This document shows, in pieces, positions 1-11,012 of a stretch of DNA of 64,000 nt; positions within the stretch are counted from its first letter, which is position 1; each line of letters begins with the position of its first letter. A model generated the notes under the pieces. That model was given only the letters and a program-made list of their open reading frames with translations, did no database searches and was not told the DNA's origin. The stretch covers positions 558,001 through 622,000 of the forward strand of contig NZ_LR134481.1 in the NCBI RefSeq assembly GCF_900638025.1. Direction: 5' to 3'. This DNA is from Haemophilus parainfluenzae. Its GTDB lineage: Bacteria; Pseudomonadota; Gammaproteobacteria; Enterobacterales; Pasteurellaceae. The translations under genes were made by a program, and so were the position numbers.

Positions 1-113
1 CGTGCCACAATCATGTGGAAGCTGTTTGAGCCTAAATCAATGGCGGCAATCTCCCTGGCCTCACCTCGGTGATGAGGTTCTGCGAGTTGAGCCAGTTGCT
101 TGTCATTATGCAT
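1..113 (-). CDS. ppx: Exopolyphosphatase, N-terminal fragment (cut by window edge)
   Basis: The reverse strand opens an ATG at 113 and reads 37 codons to the window edge. The peptide contains IAAIDLGSNSFHMIVA, the N-terminal phosphate-1 motif of the Ppx/GppA polyphosphatase family (ASKHA fold). That exact form is typical of Ppx, which removes terminal phosphates from polyphosphate in the cytoplasm. An AGGAAAG ribosome binding site lies a few bases before the start. It follows tamB on the same strand with only 8 bases between. The catalytic domain lies outside the window, so Ppx against GppA rests on this motif and on the ppx-tamB-tamA order I recall from Haemophilus. Confidence 0.8.
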   Translation of the reverse strand, partial: MHNDKQLAQLAEPHHRGEAREIAAIDLGSNSFHMIVA

Positions 114-121
114 GTTCTTTC

Positions 122-3100
122 CTAAAATTCAAATTGATACAATAAATCAAAAACTTGGTTTGTGCTAGAAACCGATTGGAAATAAAGCTGCGGCATTAAG
201 CGATAACGTAAAGTCACTTCCGCCAAGCCATCAAACAATCCTACGCCGTATTTCACTTGTAAGCGTTTACCAATATTACCACTAACTTGTACTTTAGAGC
301 TATCACCAACACCGGCAGTGCCTAAGTTTAAGTCTTGAATACCAAAGGCTTCGCCAATACCGCCGACGACTTTACCACTTTTCGCTAAACCTAAGCCAAG
401 TAATGCCGCTCCCACAGAACCACCAGATCCCGCTTCACCACTGTTTTCTAATGAACGACCAGTTAATAAGTAAGAGAGTGCCTGATCTTGTGATTTTGCA
501 GGATCAGAGAAGACGGTGACTTGTGGGCTAGATGCTATACCAATCACTTTTACCCCTGCGGTCACTTTACTGTCTTCCATAGCTTCTGGGTTACGAATCG
601 CTTCAATATTTAACATCGGTTGTGAAGGTAAACCCGCGAAGCTAATTTGTCCTTTACGAATTAATAAATCCTGTCCAAAAGAAGCATAACGACCATTTTT
701 CAGGTTAATTTGACCGAATAATCCTAGCTTACCTTTATCCTGTTTCACAGAAAGTAAACCATCCAAATTCGTTTTTAAACCATAGGCATTTAAATGCACA
801 TCATCACCGATTTTAATTTTTAAGTCAGATTGAATTTGCATACCGGATTTGGTTTCTGAAACAAATTGGCGATTGATGAGTTCTTCTTTACTTTTTCTTG
901 GGCCATTTAAAATAACTTCATCTTCACTTACTGGCTCAGCATTGTCCGGTAAGCTTTCAATAGCAATTCTTGCCCATGGGATATCCACGTTTCCACTTAA
1001 ATCCAAGTGTTTAGGTGACGCTTTGACAACCACATTCGGACTGACTTTTAATTTCGCCATAGACGGAATATCGACTTTGAAATTATCCGCTTGCGCTCTA
1101 ACTTCTGCCGTCCAGTTATTCATGTTAGCCCAGTTAGCTCGCCCGTTAATATTAAGTTTGCTATCTGGTGTTTGAACATGACCATTTAAGGTTGAAGACG
1201 TACCATTAAAGCGGATTGCCACTTGTCCATCAGTCACATCAAAAGGTAGGCTTTTTAGTTTTGTTTTGACATGGCGAAGATCAAAATAACCGTTTAGCAA
1301 TGGTTTTTCTAAATTGCCACCAAAACTTAAGCGAGAAACCACTTCACCATCCATGCTTTCACCGCTAGAGAGAAGTTGATTCGCTAAAGATAAACGTAAA
1401 CCTTCAATAGTAAAGGTGCCGCCTAATTGTCGACCTTTACTTAAATCATTAATTTTTAAGTCCGTACCGATTCGACCTTGATTTTGAATATTAATGTTTG
1501 ATTTCAGGGTTAAATTGTTATTTTGAATATTGGCATTCACGCTTAATTTAGGAATATCTAGCTTAAAGGTGCGGTAGTCTAATTTTTGCGCCACACCAAT
1601 GTTATTACCTTCTACTGCTACATGTAGTTGTAACGGTTTATCACTGAACCACGCTACTTTACCTCGGCTTTGTAATTGACCTTTGAGCATGTTTTGTCCC
1701 ATCAATTTATTCACTACATCTAAATTAATACGTTTCAGCTCAAAAGGGACTTCGCCGTTTTTCCCTGCCGTAAATTGTTGTGGAAAACACAAATCTAAAT
1801 CTTGGTTAACCCAGCAGTGTGATCCGATGGTGGCTTGGATTTTTTTGTTGTCATAGGTCACCGGAATAGTTTGATTCACTTTAAAATCGCCGATGGGTGA
1901 GTTTAAATGTACCTGACTTAAATTTCCTTTCCATTGCTGAGAAGTGCGGTCAAAATTGCCGGTGATTTGTAAATTAGCTGCAACAGGTTCACCTTTTGAT
2001 TTTAAGGTAAGGGTATGATGTTTCTCATCACCTGATGCATTCAAATCAATATTATATAATTTGATGCTATCGCCATAGCGGAAGTTTTCCGCTTTGACGT
2101 TAAGTTTACCTTTCACTTGCGGTTCACTGACAACATTACCTTTAATTAAGGCTTTGGATAAGTCTAACCCTTGGAAATGTAAGCCTTGCACCGTTAAATC
2201 GGTATTAATGGTTGGTGCCGTAAGCTTACCTAAAATCTGGGCTTTGCCAACGACGGAACCCGCTAAATCTTGCCATAGACCACGTAAATCAGGTGCATTG
2301 ATATCCAAGTTTAAATCAGATTCTTCACCCAATATACCTTTAGCTGTGAGGTGATTATTACCATAGTTTAATTGTAAATTTGGAATATTCAGTAAAGCGT
2401 CATCACTCAACAAGAGACGACCTTTCAAGCTCAATGGTCGAGAAGAAAGACGACCAACTAAATCTACAGTAGGTACTTCTACTTTCCAATTGGCCACCCC
2501 AATGTGACCTTGTGAATGAATTTTCCCTGATAATACTGCTGGGATATCTGGAACATAAGGCTTAAGATTCATTTCCTGAAAATTGGCAGAAATATCCCAT
2601 TGCACCCGATCTTGCCAGTTTGATGAACCTGAAAAATGAGCCGAACCTTCAGGATTATTTAAATTTAGTTCGTTAATTTTGATTTCATACAGCTTACCAT
2701 CTGCATTTAAGTCAATTTTTGTAGGAGGAATATGATTCAATCCTTCTATTTCTCCAAGCGTTTTAAGGTGATAATTCAATAAGTCACCGGAAAGGTTGAT
2801 ATCAACATCGTTAATTTTGAGCGGTGCGAGGCTATCTGCAAAAGCGTATTGACCTTTTTTCGCTTTTAACTGCAGATTTAATGGCATTTTATCTTCAGCC
2901 AGTTTCACATTACCGGTTAAGGTCGCATCAAGTACGCCTTGTGTGGTTAATGAAAGTGCGGTTGTTTTTTTCAATGAACCCGATACATTGAGATCAACTT
3001 TGCTAGCAGGCAGAATGGTTTTGTCTTTTGATTTAAATGCTTGGAGATCAGATTTTAATGTGAGATCAACTGGAAAATCCTCATTGAGCTGGAGTTGCCC

Positions 3101-4015
3101 TTGGCTAGAAAGTGTACCGAGAGAGCTATCAATTTCAAGCTTTTGTAATTTCACTAAATGATCGGTGGCATCCGCTTGCAATTCTACTTTAGGCACAGTG
3201 ATTTTTTGGGTTTCTTCACCTTTTTCATTGAGTGATTGATATTGCCAGTTTGTACCCAAAACACTTGGAATGTGCATATCAAAAGGCAAGTTCACCGCAT
3301 TTAAATTACCTAAAAAAGCGGGAGTGAGTTTTTGCTCAATTTGCGCCCAATCAACGGGTTTAGCCGGTTCTTTTTTCTCCGGCTGAGGGGGATTTGCTTG
3401 AGTTTGGGTGACCGTTGAGAAAAGCACGTCTGAAATCGTGGTAGGCTCAAGGGTAAGGCCAGATTCATTGTTTAAACTGACCGCACTTTGAAATGACGAA
3501 AAGGTAATATTACTTTGATCGAGTTTCATATCAAAGTCAGTGACTGCCACATTTTTCACTTGTACAGAAACCGGGAAATGGATTTTTTCCATTGGACCAC
3601 TTTCAGTCTGTTTCTCTTCAGAAGGCGGCATAACACTGGTATCAATGACGATTTTAGGCTGCGTTAAGCTGAGATCATCAACAATAATATCACCTGAAAG
3701 TAAATGAGCTAAATTCAGTTGTAAGCGCGCTTTAGGGAGAGACACATCTACGCTGGTTGTTTGAAAACGTAAATTCTCTAAGACCAAACCATCTTGTAAC
3801 CCACCGCTGACTTGTTCAATAGACAAGCTATCGAGCATTTTATCGGCGAGTTGAATAAGTGCACGTTGTCCACTGTCAAAAAAAAGTGCTGTGACTAAGC
3901 CTAAAACAGGAACAAAAATGACCGCACTTCCGACACATAAAATTTTACGGTAGGTCTTTTTCTTTTTGATGGGTTGTGTGTTTTGGTTATCTGGTTGTTT
4001 TTCTTGTTCAGACAT
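122..4015 (-). CDS. tamB: Translocation and assembly module subunit TamB
   Basis: Inner-membrane-anchored periplasmic protein of about 1297 residues that works with TamA in outer-membrane protein and lipid homeostasis. One N-terminal transmembrane segment follows a Lys-rich cytoplasmic stretch (KKKKTYRK). The rest is long beta-rich repeated sequence, as expected of an AsmA/Mdm31-like groove protein. The C-terminal third carries the TamB (DUF490) domain and ends in Phe. Length is close to the E. coli protein (1259 aa). I prefer the ATG at 4015, which has AGGG seven bases upstream; an in-frame ATG at 4021 sits too close to that site. The gene starts 9 bases after the tamA stop, so the two are one operon. 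Three uptake sequences lie inside it or at its edge. Confidence 0.95.
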   Translation of the reverse strand: MSEQEKQPDNQNTQPIKKKKTYRKILCVGSAVIFVPVLGLVTALFFDSGQRALIQLADKMLDSLSIEQVSGGLQDGLVLENLRFQTTSVDVSLPKARLQLNLAHLLSGDIIVDDLSLTQPKIVIDTSVMPPSEEKQTESGPMEKIHFPVSVQVKNVAVTDFDMKLDQSNITFSSFQSAVSLNNESGLTLEPTTISDVLFSTVTQTQANPPQPEKKEPAKPVDWAQIEQKLTPAFLGNLNAVNLPFDMHIPSVLGTNWQYQSLNEKGEETQKITVPKVELQADATDHLVKLQKLEIDSSLGTLSSQGQLQLNEDFPVDLTLKSDLQAFKSKDKTILPASKVDLNVSGSLKKTTALSLTTQGVLDATLTGNVKLAEDKMPLNLQLKAKKGQYAFADSLAPLKINDVDINLSGDLLNYHLKTLGEIEGLNHIPPTKIDLNADGKLYEIKINELNLNNPEGSAHFSGSSNWQDRVQWDISANFQEMNLKPYVPDIPAVLSGKIHSQGHIGVANWKVEVPTVDLVGRLSSRPLSLKGRLLLSDDALLNIPNLQLNYGNNHLTAKGILGEESDLNLDINAPDLRGLWQDLAGSVVGKAQILGKLTAPTINTDLTVQGLHFQGLDLSKALIKGNVVSEPQVKGKLNVKAENFRYGDSIKLYNIDLNASGDEKHHTLTLKSKGEPVAANLQITGNFDRTSQQWKGNLSQVHLNSPIGDFKVNQTIPVTYDNKKIQATIGSHCWVNQDLDLCFPQQFTAGKNGEVPFELKRINLDVVNKLMGQNMLKGQLQSRGKVAWFSDKPLQLHVAVEGNNIGVAQKLDYRTFKLDIPKLSVNANIQNNNLTLKSNINIQNQGRIGTDLKINDLSKGRQLGGTFTIEGLRLSLANQLLSSGESMDGEVVSRLSFGGNLEKPLLNGYFDLRHVKTKLKSLPFDVTDGQVAIRFNGTSSTLNGHVQTPDSKLNINGRANWANMNNWTAEVRAQADNFKVDIPSMAKLKVSPNVVVKASPKHLDLSGNVDIPWARIAIESLPDNAEPVSEDEVILNGPRKSKEELINRQFVSETKSGMQIQSDLKIKIGDDVHLNAYGLKTNLDGLLSVKQDKGKLGLFGQINLKNGRYASFGQDLLIRKGQISFAGLPSQPMLNIEAIRNPEAMEDSKVTAGVKVIGIASSPQVTVFSDPAKSQDQALSYLLTGRSLENSGEAGSGGSVGAALLGLGLAKSGKVVGGIGEAFGIQDLNLGTAGVGDSSKVQVSGNIGKRLQVKYGVGLFDGLAEVTLRYRLMPQLYFQSVSSTNQVFDLLYQFEF

Positions 4016-4024
4016 AGTCATACC

Positions 4025-5761
4025 CTAAATTTCAGCCCCTAAGCCGATATAAAATTGAATATTTTTGCTGTTATCTTTATCTCGAATTGGTGTGGCGATA
4101 TCAAACTTAATCGCTCCTACTGGCGATGCCCAACGTACACCAACACCTGCACCGTGGCGTAATTCGGTTGCTTTATAAGAGTTAGCTGCTAAGCCAGAAT
4201 CGGCAAATACCGCACTCCACCAATTAGGGTAAACCTGATATTGATATTCAAGGCTGCCCGCTAACAGATGTGATCCACCCACTAATTTTCCATCGTGATT
4301 TCTAGGTGAAATTTTCTTATAACCATAGCCTCGCACGCTACGATCCCCCCCCGCAAAGAAGCGTAATGCTGGTGGAATTTGACGAATATCTGCTGTATTT
4401 AAATAGCCGATCTCCGCACGTGTAATGAAGCGATGATTATCCGCGTAGGTTCTAATCCATGCTGTAGAGGCTTGTACTTTAAAGAAATTAATATCAGATA
4501 TCCATGCCCGATTGCCTAAATCCACCGTAATTTTTTGGGAATCTCCCCAAGTCGGAAATTGCCCACCTTTTAAACGGGTGCGACTAAAGCCTCCCGTTGG
4601 ATAAAACAAAAAGGTTTTATCAGCAAAGTCTGCTTGTGTAAAGCTGTCGTAACGGACACGAAGACCCGCAAAATATTGCCAGTTTTTACGGTTATTCCAG
4701 TAACGTAGTGCCGCAAAGGTAAGTGCTTTCGTATCTGTATCGTTTTTATTTTCTCTTTCATAACCTGTTGAAAACTCATAGTAATGGTGTAATGGATTTT
4801 TCAATAGCGGTATTTTATAAGTGGCTTCAAAGGTTTGTTTGGGTGAAGACACATAAAGGTTCGTGCGTAAACTATGTCCTCGGCTATTCATCCAAGGTTT
4901 TGTCCAACCGACTTGGACGTGAGGACCTGTATCAGTGGCAAAACCTACACCCAATTCCACTGCATTTTTCTTGCGTGGATAAAGTAACATTTCAATATCG
5001 ACTAATTTTTCTTCTTCGCGGACATGAGGCTGTAAAAGTACTGAGCTAAACCAGTTGGTAGAAGAAAAATCGTTAGTTAATTCAGATAAATCGCTGACTA
5101 AATAAGGCTCGCCCGATTTAATGTTGAGCATATTGTGCAGATAGTCTTCGCGAATTTGGGAATGGTTGAATGTGATGTTGCCGTAATGATAACGAACGCC
5201 ACTATCAAATAGCATACGCCACCATGCTTCATGAGTTTCTGGGCTGATTTCTAAGCGAGAAATTAGGAATTTTCCGTCAAGATAACCTCGAGCAAGGGCA
5301 AGGTTTGAAATGCTACTTTTATAAGTATTGTATTTTTGATGCTCAACTAACTCGCCTTTTTTGGGTAAGTTTTTACGGAGTGCTGTGAAGTTTTCGTCTT
5401 CTGCGGCTTCACCTGTAATTTCAACGTCTGTTCCAGCAATTTTGCTTGGCTCACCTGGAGTGACATTAGCAATGAGCAAATCTCGCTGACCTTTGCGTTT
5501 TTTCAATTCAAAGGTCACGGAAGAACCATAATAACCAAAGACTCGAAGCCCTTTATCGACAGCATCTGAAACTAATTGTTTATAACGATCTGAGCCATCC
5601 ATTTCATCTTTATCAATGAGTTTGACATTCATATCCGTATTACGAATGGCACGTTCACCCTTGATTCCGCGGATCTCAATATCCACGGTTTGTTCTGCAA
5701 AGGTTGAAAAACTCATCCATCCAAGCAAAAGTGCGGTTATTTTTAATGATATTTTTTTCAT
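4025..5761 (-). CDS. tamA: Autotransporter assembly factor TamA (Omp85 family)
   Basis: Outer-membrane beta-barrel partner of TamB, 578 aa. A signal peptide ([20 protein letters not shown], cleavage after FA) leads into three POTRA-type periplasmic repeats over roughly residues 23-260, then a 16-strand barrel. The conserved Omp85 lid-loop motif appears as [14 protein letters not shown] near residue 465. The last residue is Ile rather than the usual terminal Phe, but the final strand keeps alternating aromatic and polar residues. It is first in a tamA-tamB transcript. The 131 bases between it and citC hold no clear terminator. Confidence 0.95.
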   Translation of the reverse strand: MKKISLKITALLLGWMSFSTFAEQTVDIEIRGIKGERAIRNTDMNVKLIDKDEMDGSDRYKQLVSDAVDKGLRVFGYYGSSVTFELKKRKGQRDLLIANVTPGEPSKIAGTDVEITGEAAEDENFTALRKNLPKKGELVEHQKYNTYKSSISNLALARGYLDGKFLISRLEISPETHEAWWRMLFDSGVRYHYGNITFNHSQIREDYLHNMLNIKSGEPYLVSDLSELTNDFSSTNWFSSVLLQPHVREEEKLVDIEMLLYPRKKNAVELGVGFATDTGPHVQVGWTKPWMNSRGHSLRTNLYVSSPKQTFEATYKIPLLKNPLHHYYEFSTGYERENKNDTDTKALTFAALRYWNNRKNWQYFAGLRVRYDSFTQADFADKTFLFYPTGGFSRTRLKGGQFPTWGDSQKITVDLGNRAWISDINFFKVQASTAWIRTYADNHRFITRAEIGYLNTADIRQIPPALRFFAGGDRSVRGYGYKKISPRNHDGKLVGGSHLLAGSLEYQYQVYPNWWSAVFADSGLAANSYKATELRHGAGVGVRWASPVGAIKFDIATPIRDKDNSKNIQFYIGLGAEI

Positions 5762-5892
5762 TCTACTGGTAGCTAAACTATTAATAAAATTTTAAATAGA
5801 TGCCTTAGTTTACCGATAAAATAACAGGATTACCAATGCAATTGTGAACGATAAAAGAATTTTAGACGTGATACTATTTACAGTATTAAGAT

Positions 5893-6948
5893 TCAATAAT
5901 GTGTGACTTCTTTGGATTGTTGAATTTTCTTAATAATGGGCGTTGCTTTGTCGCTCATTAAAAAATCAAATGTGCTTTGTGGCACGAGAGATTTAATGAG
6001 ACGCCAATTTTTTTGTTGAATAGCTTGACGTACATTAGAGGCACTAATTGCTCGCCCATCTATTGTTTTGCGATTAACAATAATACATTCTATGCCATGC
6101 TCAGGCAGTTTTTGCTGCATGGCTTGGTTATAAATTTGTGTGACATGGCTAAAAGGTTCATCTCCCACGTAGCGACGTTGAATGCCAAGTGTTGCGGCAA
6201 TGCGAGTAAAGATTTGTAAATCAATAGCAATGTGGCTTTGAATAACTGCATCTTCATCCTTTTGAAAATAGCTTGGGAAAGTAGCTTGACTAATAATATA
6301 GGAATCACTGTCATGTAAAACGACATTCGATAAATGAGCTATTCCCACTTGAATTAATTTTTTGCGTACCTCGTAAGGAAAAAAACTGCAATCTTCGCTT
6401 AGCATAAAGAGGTGGACTAAATCATTTTCAGCCGCTGCTTTTTCAATAAGATATTGATGTCCTAAAGTAAAAGGATTACAGTTCATGACAAGTGCTGCTA
6501 TTTTAGGCGATAAACTTTGTGTTTTTTTTATGGCACTTTGTAGTTTGGTGAGATAATGTTGAAAACCATTCCGTTTATTTTCCATAAAAACAATTTGATT
6601 TGGGATGCGCACAATCTCTTGAAATCCAAGACTAGAAAAAAACTTTGCTGAACAATATTTAGTATAAAGGAAAAGGTGATTATTACCTTGTTCCATTTGT
6701 ATATTGATTAAGTGGGTTACGATTTGGTTCATTAACCCTTCACCTTGATGCTCATGAGAAACAGTAAGGCAGCGGAGAGTATTGTTATAGCAGCTGCCAG
6801 TGGCGATAATGTTCATTTCATCATCAAACATGGCACAAGTATAATCTAAGTGTCTATCTCGACGAATACCTTCATCAATTAATAGCTGATCAATGGCCGA
6901 AAGGCTTGCGGTATCCGTTGGCAAGATTTTTCCAATACTATAGTTCAT
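5893..6948 (-). CDS. citC: [Citrate (pro-3S)-lyase] ligase
   Basis: Acetylates the prosthetic group of citrate lyase acyl carrier protein using ATP and acetate, switching the enzyme on. The first ~130 residues form a GNAT-like domain ([11 protein letters not shown]). The C-terminal part is a nucleotidyltransferase with [17 protein letters not shown], the T/HxGH nucleotide-binding motif. The ATG at 6948 overlaps the dtd stop by four bases (ATGA), so I take it over the in-frame TTG 12 bases upstream. Length of 351 aa is normal. citD, citE, citF, citX and citG, its usual neighbours, are not in the window. A solitary citC coupled to dtd is unusual. Confidence 0.9.
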   Translation of the reverse strand: MNYSIGKILPTDTASLSAIDQLLIDEGIRRDRHLDYTCAMFDDEMNIIATGSCYNNTLRCLTVSHEHQGEGLMNQIVTHLINIQMEQGNNHLFLYTKYCSAKFFSSLGFQEIVRIPNQIVFMENKRNGFQHYLTKLQSAIKKTQSLSPKIAALVMNCNPFTLGHQYLIEKAAAENDLVHLFMLSEDCSFFPYEVRKKLIQVGIAHLSNVVLHDSDSYIISQATFPSYFQKDEDAVIQSHIAIDLQIFTRIAATLGIQRRYVGDEPFSHVTQIYNQAMQQKLPEHGIECIIVNRKTIDGRAISASNVRQAIQQKNWRLIKSLVPQSTFDFLMSDKATPIIKKIQQSKEVTHY

Positions 6949-7379
6949 ATGTTTAACCAAAAAGTAACAGGACCATCATTGGTGAGGCTCACTTGCATAT
7001 CAGCCGCAAATTGTCCGTTGGCAACAGTGACTTTTTCTGCACATTTTTGTGAAAAATACTCATACAATTCGTTAGCCAATGCTGGTGCGGCACCTTTTGA
7101 GAAACTTGGTCGTAAGCCTTTTTGCGTGTCTGCGGCTAGGGTGAATTGTGATACTACAAGCACTTCACCACCGATTTGTTGCACATTTAAATTCATTTTG
7201 TCATTTTCATCGCTGAAAATACGGTAATTTAATACTTTCTCGGCAAGTTTATCCGCCTTGGCTCGGTCATCTTCTTTTTCTACGCCTAATAAAACCAATA
7301 ATCCCTTGCCGATTTGCCCCACAATTTGACCTTCAACTTCCACTTTAGCCTGTGTTACACGCTGGATTAATGCAATCAT
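6945..7379 (-). CDS. dtd: D-aminoacyl-tRNA deacylase
   Basis: Hydrolyses D-aminoacyl-tRNA (and glycyl-tRNA-Ala), preventing D-residue entry into protein. The 144-aa product begins [15 protein letters not shown] and carries both family signatures: [12 protein letters not shown] (active-site SQFT loop) and NDGPVTFWL near the C-terminus (Gly-Pro motif variant). The reading frame extends far upstream through yihY, but the ATG at 7379 gives the family length and overlaps the yihY stop as ATGA. The stop in turn overlaps the citC start. This is consistent with translational coupling along yihY-dtd-citC. Confidence 0.97.
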   Translation of the reverse strand: MIALIQRVTQAKVEVEGQIVGQIGKGLLVLLGVEKEDDRAKADKLAEKVLNYRIFSDENDKMNLNVQQIGGEVLVVSQFTLAADTQKGLRPSFSKGAAPALANELYEYFSQKCAEKVTVANGQFAADMQVSLTNDGPVTFWLNI

Positions 7380-8221
7380 TTTACTTCCTCTAAATTTGTT
7401 TGATTCGTTGACCGCACTTCTGCAAGCACTGCGGCTAATTGCGCACCTAATAACACTACTGTCCAGCTGATTTGAATCCACAATAACATGATTGGCAGTG
7501 TCGCCATGGCACCATAAATTAATTGATAAGACGGGAAGGTGGTGATGTACCAAGTAAAGGCTTGTTTCCCTAAGGTAAAGAAAATCGCCGCAATTAATGC
7601 GCCTGCTGCAGAATGTTTGATGCTCACTTTCTTATTTGGCACGACCATATAAATGAGCGTGAAAATGAACCAAGTAGAAAGAAATGGCACAAAGCTGAGG
7701 AGTTTTAAGCCAAAAGAGAGCGTTTCAGATTGCTCGAACATGGCTTTAACATAGGAACTTGCCGCAATGCTCGTACCGATTAAAAGCGGGCCGAGCGTTA
7801 AAATGAGCCAATAAATAGCAAATGACGTAAAAATCGGGCGATTACTAGTGTCTTGCCAAATACCATTGAGTGTTCGGTCGATGGAGTTAATGAGCATCAA
7901 TGCCACTAAAATCAAACTCACAATCCCCACGGCACTCATTTGCTTGGAGTTACGGACGAATTCATCAATATATTGTCCCACAACATCACTCGCGGAAGGA
8001 GCGAAATTGGTGAAGATGAATTCTTTCAAGGCACCAGTGACTTCGTTAAAAACGGGAAAAGCAGAGAAAATTGAAAACACCACCATAATTAATGGCACGA
8101 TAGCGAGCATGGTGCTGTAGGTGAGTGAACCGGCAGCTTGCGTTAATTTATTTTCTTGAGAACGCTGCCAGAATAATGCGAAAAAAGACGTTAAGGTCAT
8201 TAGAGCAAGCCTCCGCAACAA
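7376..8221 (-). CDS. yihY: YihY/BrkB family inner membrane protein
   Basis: 281-aa polytopic inner-membrane protein of the YihY/BrkB family (UPF0761), formerly mis-assigned as RNase BN. About six hydrophobic segments are visible, with the family-typical [19 protein letters not shown] near the N-terminus and [20 protein letters not shown] near the C-terminus. No biochemical function is settled for the family. The start lies inside the end of ychJ (22-base overlap) and the stop overlaps dtd, so it is part of the yiiM-ychJ-yihY-dtd-citC run. Confidence 0.9.
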   Translation of the reverse strand: MLRRLALMTLTSFFALFWQRSQENKLTQAAGSLTYSTMLAIVPLIMVVFSIFSAFPVFNEVTGALKEFIFTNFAPSASDVVGQYIDEFVRNSKQMSAVGIVSLILVALMLINSIDRTLNGIWQDTSNRPIFTSFAIYWLILTLGPLLIGTSIAASSYVKAMFEQSETLSFGLKLLSFVPFLSTWFIFTLIYMVVPNKKVSIKHSAAGALIAAIFFTLGKQAFTWYITTFPSYQLIYGAMATLPIMLLWIQISWTVVLLGAQLAAVLAEVRSTNQTNLEEVK

Positions 8222-8673
8222 TGTTTAAATTTCTTCCCTGAGCCACAAACACAAGGCTGTTTATTGCTTGGGAGCGGTACAGTGGGATCAACAAAATACC
8301 AACGACCATCAATTTTTACAAAAAGAGAATATTCGTGATGCACTTGCGGCTGTTCGTTGCCTTGAAAATGTGCTTTAAATTCAACCGCACTTTGTGTTTT
8401 GGTTAAGGTTTCGGCTTTGACAATATCTAAACCGAGCCATTGCGTTTCATCAGCCCAATCTTGCAGAGCTTTTTCATCTAATAAGGTTTGTTGGCTTGGC
8501 ACAGTGGTTTGCACAATATAAGGAATATTTTTGAGCACAAACGCGGAATAGCGGGAACGCATAAGTTGTTCCGCTGTTTCTGGAAACAGATTGTCTAAGT
8601 GAAAGCGTCCGCAACAATCTTCGTAAGAAAGCGAAGATTGGCACGGACAAAGTGCGGTCGTTTTAGCCGACAT
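8200..8673 (-). CDS. ychJ: YchJ family protein with two SEC-C type zinc motifs
   Basis: 157-aa protein of the UPF0225/YchJ family. Cys-rich motifs cap both ends: [16 protein letters not shown] at residues ~9-24 and [14 protein letters not shown] at ~141-154, the latter a SEC-C zinc-binding signature as at the SecA C-terminus. Between them lies an NTF2-like fold region. Function is not established; the zinc motifs suggest protein or nucleic-acid contacts. Its start lies one base after the yiiM stop and its end overlaps yihY. Two uptake sequences lie in it. Confidence 0.9.
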   Translation of the reverse strand: MSAKTTALCPCQSSLSYEDCCGRFHLDNLFPETAEQLMRSRYSAFVLKNIPYIVQTTVPSQQTLLDEKALQDWADETQWLGLDIVKAETLTKTQSAVEFKAHFQGNEQPQVHHEYSLFVKIDGRWYFVDPTVPLPSNKQPCVCGSGKKFKHCCGGLL

Positions 8674-8674
8674 T

Positions 8675-9340
8675 TTAGGCTGCCTTTTGTAAATTACGTA
8701 ATTGTGAATGAATAGAACGTTTAAATGCCGCCGCTAGTTCCTCAAGGGCTAAAGCTTCCTCTAATTCTGCATTGCTTGAAGGGGCAGAAAGTAACGTATT
8801 TAAGCGACGAATTGTCCATTCAGGATAAGGACGATGTTGCAAGACGAGTTCATCGCCTTGATGGATTTCTCCTTCCTCGATTACACGAACATACCAACCT
8901 GTCCAACCTGACTGACGAATCACCTCTCTTGCATGATCATTTTTGGTATTGTGAGATAAACGTTCGCAAGGTTTACGTGGTTGTGAGACTTCTAAAAGCG
9001 TGGTGCCAATTTTGTAGCGATCGCCCACACAGACATTATCTTCATGTAAGCCGGATACCACAAAGTTTTCACCATAAATCGCACTACCGTGAAAATCAAA
9101 CTTTTCACCAAGTAGCGCGTTTAAAGCAGGGAAAGACACATCAGACATAAAAAATAAGGCTTTATCAACACCACCGTGATGGGCTTTTAAACCTACATCG
9201 TTACCTTCTGCACCCAGCGTGTGCACTTTTACCATCGGTACCGGTTTTTTACGGATAGCACTTTCATATGAGCTGCCATCAGGAAACGTTAAAGTTTCTA
9301 TTTGTCCTGTTTTGATAATAAGAATGTTGGCGTTTGACAT
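8675..9340 (-). CDS. yiiM: MOSC domain protein YiiM (6-hydroxylaminopurine reductase)
   Basis: 221-aa molybdenum-cofactor protein. The MOSC core spans residues ~20-165 and carries a conserved Cys125 in QPRKPCERL, the likely molybdenum ligand. It is followed by a C-terminal helical '3-alpha' domain. E. coli YiiM reduces N-hydroxylated base analogues such as 6-hydroxylaminopurine, a detoxification role. It is the first gene of a five-gene minus-strand run and diverges from yjgR across a 123-base gap that contains an uptake sequence at 9401. Confidence 0.92.
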   Translation of the reverse strand: MSNANILIIKTGQIETLTFPDGSSYESAIRKKPVPMVKVHTLGAEGNDVGLKAHHGGVDKALFFMSDVSFPALNALLGEKFDFHGSAIYGENFVVSGLHEDNVCVGDRYKIGTTLLEVSQPRKPCERLSHNTKNDHAREVIRQSGWTGWYVRVIEEGEIHQGDELVLQHRPYPEWTIRRLNTLLSAPSSNAELEEALALEELAAAFKRSIHSQLRNLQKAA

Positions 9341-9463
9341 CTATTTTTCCCGCTTTTAATTAGTTTTGAGAAATTATACCGTAAAATTACTTAAATTTTG
9401 ACCGCACTTCGTTTTTTCCTTATCATTCCTCTTAAATAAAACCAACAAAGCAAAGGAATCTTT

Positions 9464-10963
9464 ATGCAATATTCTCTCGCGCGTACCGAACAAGGTCAAA
9501 CCTTTGGTATTACTGCAAAAATGGCAAACCGCCATGGCTTGATCGCCGGTGCTACAGGGACGGGGAAAACTGTCACACTACGTAAAATGGCAGAGGCGTT
9601 CAGTGATGATGGTGTGCCAGTCTTTTTGGTAGACGTAAAAGGCGATTTGTCCGGTTTAGTGAAAGCGGGCACATTCAGTGGCAAAGTGGCAGAACGTATT
9701 GAGCAATTTGATTTAGGTGGAGAGAGTTATTTAAATGGCTATCCTGTGTCATTTTGGGATGTATTCGGTGAAACAGGCATCCCACTTCGCACCACAATTT
9801 CTGAAATGGGACCATTACTGCTTTCCCGTTTATTGAATTTAAACGCGACCCAAGAAGGCTTATTAAACCTCGTATTCCGTGTGGCAGATGATAAAGGTTT
9901 GCTACTCATTGACTTAAAAGATTTACGCGCCATGCTTAAATTTGTGGCAGAGAATGCAAAAACCTTCCAAGTAGAATATGGTAATGTTTCAGCCGCGAGT
10001 GTGGGCGCGATTCAACGTGCTTTACTGACCCTTGAAAATGAAGGGGCGACCAATCTTTTTGGTGAGCCGGCATTAAATCTTGAAGATTGGTTACAAACCC
10101 GTGATGGTCGTGGTGTGATCAATGTTTTAAATTCTGAAAAATTAATTAATTCCCCAAGAATGTATAGTGCGTTCTTGCTTTGGTTGATGTCTGAATTATT
10201 TGAACAATTACCAGAAGTCGGCGATCCGGATAAACCAAAATTTGTGATGTTCTTTGATGAAGCACACTTACTCTTTGATGGCGCACCGAGTGTGTTGGTG
10301 GACAAAGTGGAACAAGTGGTTCGCTTGATCCGTTCTAAGGGCGTGGGGATTTATTTTGTGACCCAAAATCCATTAGATTTACCGGATACCGTGTTAGGCC
10401 AATTAGGTAACCGCGTACAACATGCGTTACGTGCTTTTACACCACGTGATCAAAAAGCGGTGAAATCTGCAGCAGAAACGTTCCGTTCAAATCCAGCTGT
10501 TAATGTGGTGGAAACCATTTCAACTTTAGGTGTGGGTCAAGCATTGATTTCATTTTTAGATGAAAAAGGTATGCCAACGCCAGTTGAAGTGGCTTACGTG
10601 TACCCACCTAAAAGCCAACTTGCCCCTATTACTGAAGAAGAGCGAGCTACTTGGGTGAAAGACGATGAGCTTTATGCCTTCTATAAAGATTACGTGGATA
10701 ATGAGTCAGCTTTCGAGGTATTAAATGCTCAAGCGGATTTAGCCGCAGTGCAACAAAAACAAGCCGAGCAAGCTCAGCAAGAGGAAGAAAGCGGTTTATT
10801 TGGTAGCTTAAGCCGTATGATTTTTGGAACACAAAAACGCGGGGACAAACTTTCTCCGACAGAACAAATTGTGAATAGCGTGGCAAAATCAGTTGGTCGC
10901 AATATTCGTAATGAAGTGACCAAACAAATCATGCGTGGTATTCTAGGTGCATTGAAAAAATAA
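9464..10963 (+). CDS. yjgR: YjgR, HerA-like P-loop ATPase (DUF853)
   Basis: 499-aa DUF853 protein related to the HerA/FtsK-type DNA-translocating ATPases. Walker A is GATGTGKT at residues 29-36 and Walker B is [13 protein letters not shown] near residue 260, followed by the helicase-like sensor [17 protein letters not shown]. The C-terminal ~90 residues are Gln/Glu-rich, then basic and probably helical. Cellular role is unknown. AAAGGA precedes the start. udp follows after 49 bases, a gap containing an uptake sequence and no clear terminator. Confidence 0.88.
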   Translation: MQYSLARTEQGQTFGITAKMANRHGLIAGATGTGKTVTLRKMAEAFSDDGVPVFLVDVKGDLSGLVKAGTFSGKVAERIEQFDLGGESYLNGYPVSFWDVFGETGIPLRTTISEMGPLLLSRLLNLNATQEGLLNLVFRVADDKGLLLIDLKDLRAMLKFVAENAKTFQVEYGNVSAASVGAIQRALLTLENEGATNLFGEPALNLEDWLQTRDGRGVINVLNSEKLINSPRMYSAFLLWLMSELFEQLPEVGDPDKPKFVMFFDEAHLLFDGAPSVLVDKVEQVVRLIRSKGVGIYFVTQNPLDLPDTVLGQLGNRVQHALRAFTPRDQKAVKSAAETFRSNPAVNVVETISTLGVGQALISFLDEKGMPTPVEVAYVYPPKSQLAPITEEERATWVKDDELYAFYKDYVDNESAFEVLNAQADLAAVQQKQAEQAQQEEESGLFGSLSRMIFGTQKRGDKLSPTEQIVNSVAKSVGRNIRNEVTKQIMRGILGALKK

Positions 10964-11012
10964 CGAAAATTTGACCGCACTTTGCGGCAAGAATGATAAA
11001 AAGGAGATTGTT

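Noticed and set aside
5868-5892. GTCTAA element that could be a sigma-E -10 box upstream of tamA
   Set aside because: The best -35 match (GAATCTT) is about 20 bases away instead of 15-16 and is itself poor.
7380-7553. 58-residue N-terminal extension of dtd
   Set aside because: It overlaps yihY coding sequence and is absent from Dtd proteins; ATG 7379 gives the normal 144 residues.
10971-11012. N-terminal extension of udp ([14 protein letters not shown])
   Set aside because: It begins in an uptake sequence without a ribosome binding site, while ATG 11013 follows AAGGAG and gives family length.
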